From Chloroflexota bacterium (GTDB lineage Bacteria; Chloroflexota; Dehalococcoidia; Tepidiformales; Tepidiformaceae): a stretch of DNA of 8,207 bases. The DNA lies in the NCBI GenBank assembly GCA_021823905.1, contig JAKALX010000158.1, positions 1 to 8,207 of the forward strand, given 5' to 3'. The notes below the pieces were generated by a model that saw only the letters and a program-made list of their open reading frames with translations, made no database searches and was not told the origin of the DNA. The position numbers and the translations under genes are program-made. Shown in pieces: positions 6,443 through 8,207 of the stretch. How positions within the stretch are numbered: the first letter of the stretch is position 1; the number at the start of each line of letters is the position of its first letter.

Positions 6443-7414
6443 ATGAAGCGCCTCGGGATCCTCACCAGCGGGGGCGACGCCCCCGGCATGAACGCCGCCA
6501 TTCGCGCTGCCGTTCGCTCCGCCAGTGCCCGGGGCATCGAAATGGCCGGATATCTCAACGGCTTCACCGGCTTCGTGGCCAACCGGTATCAACTCATCGA
6601 CGATCGCGCGGTGGCGAACGTCATCCAGCGCGGCGGCACGTTCATCGGCACGTCGCGCTGCCCCGAGTTTCTCGACCCCGGCATCCGAGCGGCGGCCGCC
6701 GCCCAGATGCGCGCCGAAGGGGTGGAGGGACTCCTCGTCGTCGGCGGCGACGGCAGTTTCCGCGGCGCGCTGGCCCTCCAGGACGAGCACCAGGTTCCCG
6801 TCGCCGGCATCCCGGGCACCATCGACAACGACGTCTGGGGCACCGACGAGACCATTGGGTTCGACACCGCGGTGAACACGGCGGTCCTTGCTGTCGACCA
6901 GGTGCGGGACACGAGCGAATCGACCGGCATGATGTTCTTCATCGAAGTAATGGGCCGCAGGAGCGGCGCGATCGCGCTCCACACCGCTGTCGCCGCGGGC
7001 GCGGCCGGCGTGCTCGTTCCGGAGGCGCGAGACGAGTTCTCCAAGCTCATCAAGCACCTGAAACGCTCGATCGAACGCGGCAAGCGCAGCCACATCATTG
7101 TCGTGGCCGAGGGCGAACAGGCCGGTGGCGCGTTCGGTGTCGCCAAACTCGTCGGCGAAGCGATCAAGTCGCCTTATCGGGTTGTGGTGCTCGGGCATAT
7201 CCAACGCGGCGGCCGGCCCAGCGTACGCGACCGCGTCATCGCCTCCGAGGCCGGCGCACTCGCCGTGAAGGCGCTCGTCGAAGGCCGCACCGGCGTCATG
7301 ATCGGGCGCAACGGCGGCCGCCCGGTCGAAGTGCCGCTCGCGGACGTCGTGCGCAACCAGCACCCGGCCCCCCGGCTCGACCTACTCGCTCTTGCGGAGG
7401 CGATCTCGGGCTAG
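6443..7414 (+). CDS. pfkA: ATP-dependent 6-phosphofructokinase
   Basis: Cytosolic glycolytic enzyme phosphorylating fructose 6-phosphate to fructose 1,6-bisphosphate. The 323-residue product has the usual bacterial PfkA length. The N-terminal nucleotide loop LTSGGDAPGMNAAI is at 7-20. GGDGS at 101-105 has glycine at the position (G104) that is aspartate in pyrophosphate-dependent enzymes, and PGTIDND at 124-130 has glycine where those have lysine; both point to ATP as phosphoryl donor. The catalytic base is D128. Fructose-6-phosphate-binding motifs VEVMGR-like (168-172) and GHIQRGG (251-257) are present. The open frame extends upstream of 6443 on the same strand, but that part is antisense to the DUF3048 gene and non-homologous, so the start is the ATG before MKRLGILTSGG. 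It shares its TAG with the stop of the convergent TRIC gene in a CTAG palindrome. No co-transcribed partner. Confidence 0.96.
   Translation: MKRLGILTSGGDAPGMNAAIRAAVRSASARGIEMAGYLNGFTGFVANRYQLIDDRAVANVIQRGGTFIGTSRCPEFLDPGIRAAAAAQMRAEGVEGLLVVGGDGSFRGALALQDEHQVPVAGIPGTIDNDVWGTDETIGFDTAVNTAVLAVDQVRDTSESTGMMFFIEVMGRRSGAIALHTAVAAGAAGVLVPEARDEFSKLIKHLKRSIERGKRSHIIVVAEGEQAGGAFGVAKLVGEAIKSPYRVVVLGHIQRGGRPSVRDRVIASEAGALAVKALVEGRTGVMIGRNGGRPVEVPLADVVRNQHPAPRLDLLALAEAISG
7411..7414. other. CTAG palindrome serving as stop codon on both strands
   Basis: The plus-strand TAG of pfkA (7412-7414) and the minus-strand TAG of the TRIC gene (7413-7411) are both inside this 4-bp palindrome, so the two coding regions overlap tail to tail by 4 bp. 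There is no room for a conventional intrinsic terminator between the genes, and no strong hairpin plus T-run was noticed in either gene end. Confidence 0.9.
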
Positions 7415-8067
7415 CGTCCGCCGCCGACGGCCCCGTCTTCGCCCAGGCCAACCGCGCCGCCAGGTACCGGAAGGTGCACGCCGAGTGTCAGTGTCAGCAA
7501 CCGAACGCCGGCGGCCACGCCCACGCCGAGCAACGCCGCGCCGCCGGTCCAGAACGGTTCGGCCGCCCACACAGCGAAGCCGCCAAGACCTGCAGCCGTC
7601 GCGTTGACCTCGGAGCGCAGCACGAGCGGCACCCGGTCGGCCAACAGGTCGCGGAGAGCCCCGCCGCCGGTTGCGGTCAGCATCGCCAGCAGGATGACCG
7701 CGGCCACCGGCACCTCCGCGCGAATTCCAGCCAGCGCGCCGGCCGCCGCGAACGCTCCCAGGCCGGCCGCGTCCGCCGTCGCCAGCAACGGACCGGGAAT
7801 GCTGCGGCGGCGGCTCACGACGAGGATCGAAAGCGCGGACGACCCCACGGCCCAGAGGAGGTAGTCCTCGCGCCCGATGACGTAAGGGAGCTTCCCAAGG
7901 ACAACGTCTCGCATGAGCCCGCCACCCGTGGCTGTAACGACGCCCATGACGAGCAGGCCGAACAGGTCCAGCCGCTTGCGGGCGCCGACTTCCACGCCCG
8001 ACAACGCGAACGCCACGATGCCAATCCGATCGAGCGTGCCGACGAGCTCGGTGCTGCCCAGGTGCAT
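7411..8067 (-). CDS. TRIC / UPF0126 family membrane protein (putative cation channel)
   Basis: Seven-helix inner-membrane protein of the prokaryotic TRIC family (YadS/YicG-like); characterised members form trimeric potassium-permeable channels, but substrate and role here are inferred from family only. The 218-residue product has hydrophobic segments at about 13-27, 36-52, 68-84, 95-113, 119-136, 155-170 and 174-196. This is the expected 3+3+1 layout of two inverted repeats plus a final helix. Each repeat has the hallmark glycine kink: TATGGGLMRD at 45-53 and TATGGGALRD at 131-140. The last 20 residues are Gly-rich. The frame is open upstream to the window edge, and a TTG at 8133 would add 22 residues. 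I choose the ATG at 8067 because TACGCT lies exactly 6 nt upstream, and because the family repeat begins directly after it. The TAG stop overlaps the pfkA stop. Confidence 0.92.
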   Translation of the reverse strand: MHLGSTELVGTLDRIGIVAFALSGVEVGARKRLDLFGLLVMGVVTATGGGLMRDVVLGKLPYVIGREDYLLWAVGSSALSILVVSRRRSIPGPLLATADAAGLGAFAAAGALAGIRAEVPVAAVILLAMLTATGGGALRDLLADRVPLVLRSEVNATAAGLGGFAVWAAEPFWTGGAALLGVGVAAGVRLLTLTLGVHLPVPGGAVGLGEDGAVGGGR

Positions 8068-8073
8068 GGAGGC

Positions 8074-8079
8074 AGCGTA
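8074..8079 (-). promoter_or_regulatory. Putative -10 element of a leaderless promoter for the TRIC gene
   Basis: TACGCT on the minus strand (8079-8074) is followed by 6 nt (GCCTCC) and then the ATG at 8067. No ribosome site precedes the ATG. I see no convincing -35; the best nearby candidate is TTCGCG (8100-8095) with a short 15-nt spacer. The match in both hexamer and spacing to dxr, putA and DUF3048 is what supports this call and the gene start. Confidence 0.5.
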
Positions 8080-8207
8080 CCAGCCAACGCGATACGCGAA
8101 CCGTCTGGGGGTGGGGTTCAGGGTTTTGCGCAAGGTCGAGGGGAGTGAGGATGGGGATGGCGGGAGAAGGCCGAGGCTCAGGTGCAGGAAGAAGCATTGG
8201 CAGGGGG
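8080..8207. other. Gene-free right edge, purine-rich with repeated G runs
   Basis: No gene can be supported here. The plus strand carries G runs at 8107-8111, 8113-8116, 8121-8123, 8140-8143, 8153-8156 and 8162-8164, and the 8-bp palindrome TTGCGCAA lies at 8126-8133. A frame starting with ATG at 8151 after a GAGG stays open to the edge, but reads as Gly/Arg/Ser low complexity and is too short to judge. The minus-strand TRIC frame is also open through this stretch. It is most simply the upstream region of the TRIC gene. Confidence 0.4.

Noticed and set aside
8068..8133. A 22-residue N-terminal extension of the TRIC protein from TTG at 8133
   Set aside because: The extension is Arg-rich and unlike the family, would cover the TANNNT hexamer, and uses TTG although a well-placed ATG is available at 8067.
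5710..8148. An 812-codon open frame on the plus strand crossing the DUF3048, pfkA and TRIC regions
   Set aside because: It is antisense to or out of frame with three genes that have clear family motifs, its translation is Arg/Gly/His-rich with no recognisable domain, and such long spurious frames are expected at this GC content.
8151..8207. Possible start of a new plus-strand gene (ATG at 8151 after GAGG), open to the edge
   Set aside because: Only 19 codons are visible and they are low-complexity Gly/Arg/Ser; there is no -10 hexamer like those of the other genes. More sequence to the right would be needed to call it.
1..8207. Search for a defence system, phage island, CRISPR array, IS element, tRNA or other new system
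   Set aside because: All coding space is taken by conserved housekeeping and envelope genes, no repeat array, transposase, recombinase or att-like duplication was seen, and composition is uniform across the genes.

Overview
The window is very GC-rich bacterial chromosomal DNA carrying six conserved protein-coding genes and no RNA gene, mobile element, CRISPR array or phage signal that I can support. The likely source is an uncultured or thermophilic member of Chloroflexota (a Dehalococcoidia/Tepidiformia-like lineage is my best guess). The reasons are the high GC, leaderless-looking promoters, a DUF3048 protein, and an RseP whose N-terminal half resembles Chloroflexota homologues as I remember them. 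This is inference, and a high-GC actinobacterium or Deinococcota member cannot be excluded by reading alone.

Layout from left to right. (1) Positions 1-714, minus strand: N-terminal 238 residues of the intramembrane zinc protease RseP (M50), running off the left edge. (2) 711-1868, minus: dxr, the first committed enzyme of the MEP isoprenoid pathway. It lies immediately upstream of rseP in a two-gene operon whose stop and start overlap in TTGA. (3) 1956-4862, plus: a bifunctional proline dehydrogenase / P5C dehydrogenase (PutA-type) of 968 residues without the DNA-binding or extra C-terminal domains of long PutA proteins. (4) 4864-6339, minus: a membrane-anchored DUF3048 (YerB-like) protein with a long Pro/Ser/Thr-rich C-terminal tail. 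(5) 6443-7414, plus: ATP-dependent 6-phosphofructokinase. (6) 7411-8067, minus: a TRIC/UPF0126-family seven-helix membrane protein. Positions 8068-8207 hold its upstream region, which is purine-rich on the plus strand.

Genes alternate strand almost perfectly. Two short divergent promoter regions (87 bp between dxr and putA, 103 bp between the DUF3048 gene and pfkA) alternate with two convergent ends that have no spacer: 1 bp between the putA and DUF3048 stops, and a shared CTAG in which pfkA and the TRIC gene both stop. Apart from dxr-rseP, no pair is an obvious functional pathway. The set looks like housekeeping metabolism (isoprenoid precursors, proline catabolism, glycolysis) and envelope functions packed tightly together.

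The most striking pattern is regulatory. Four of the five genes that head a transcription unit (dxr, putA, DUF3048, TRIC) carry a TANNNT -10-like hexamer exactly 6 nt before an ATG, and none of the five has a convincing, well-spaced Shine-Dalgarno sequence. The fifth, pfkA, has a one-mismatch version at 7 nt. This implies that leaderless transcription is the default here, and it fixes the TRIC start at 8067. I found no evidence of a previously undescribed biological system in this window.
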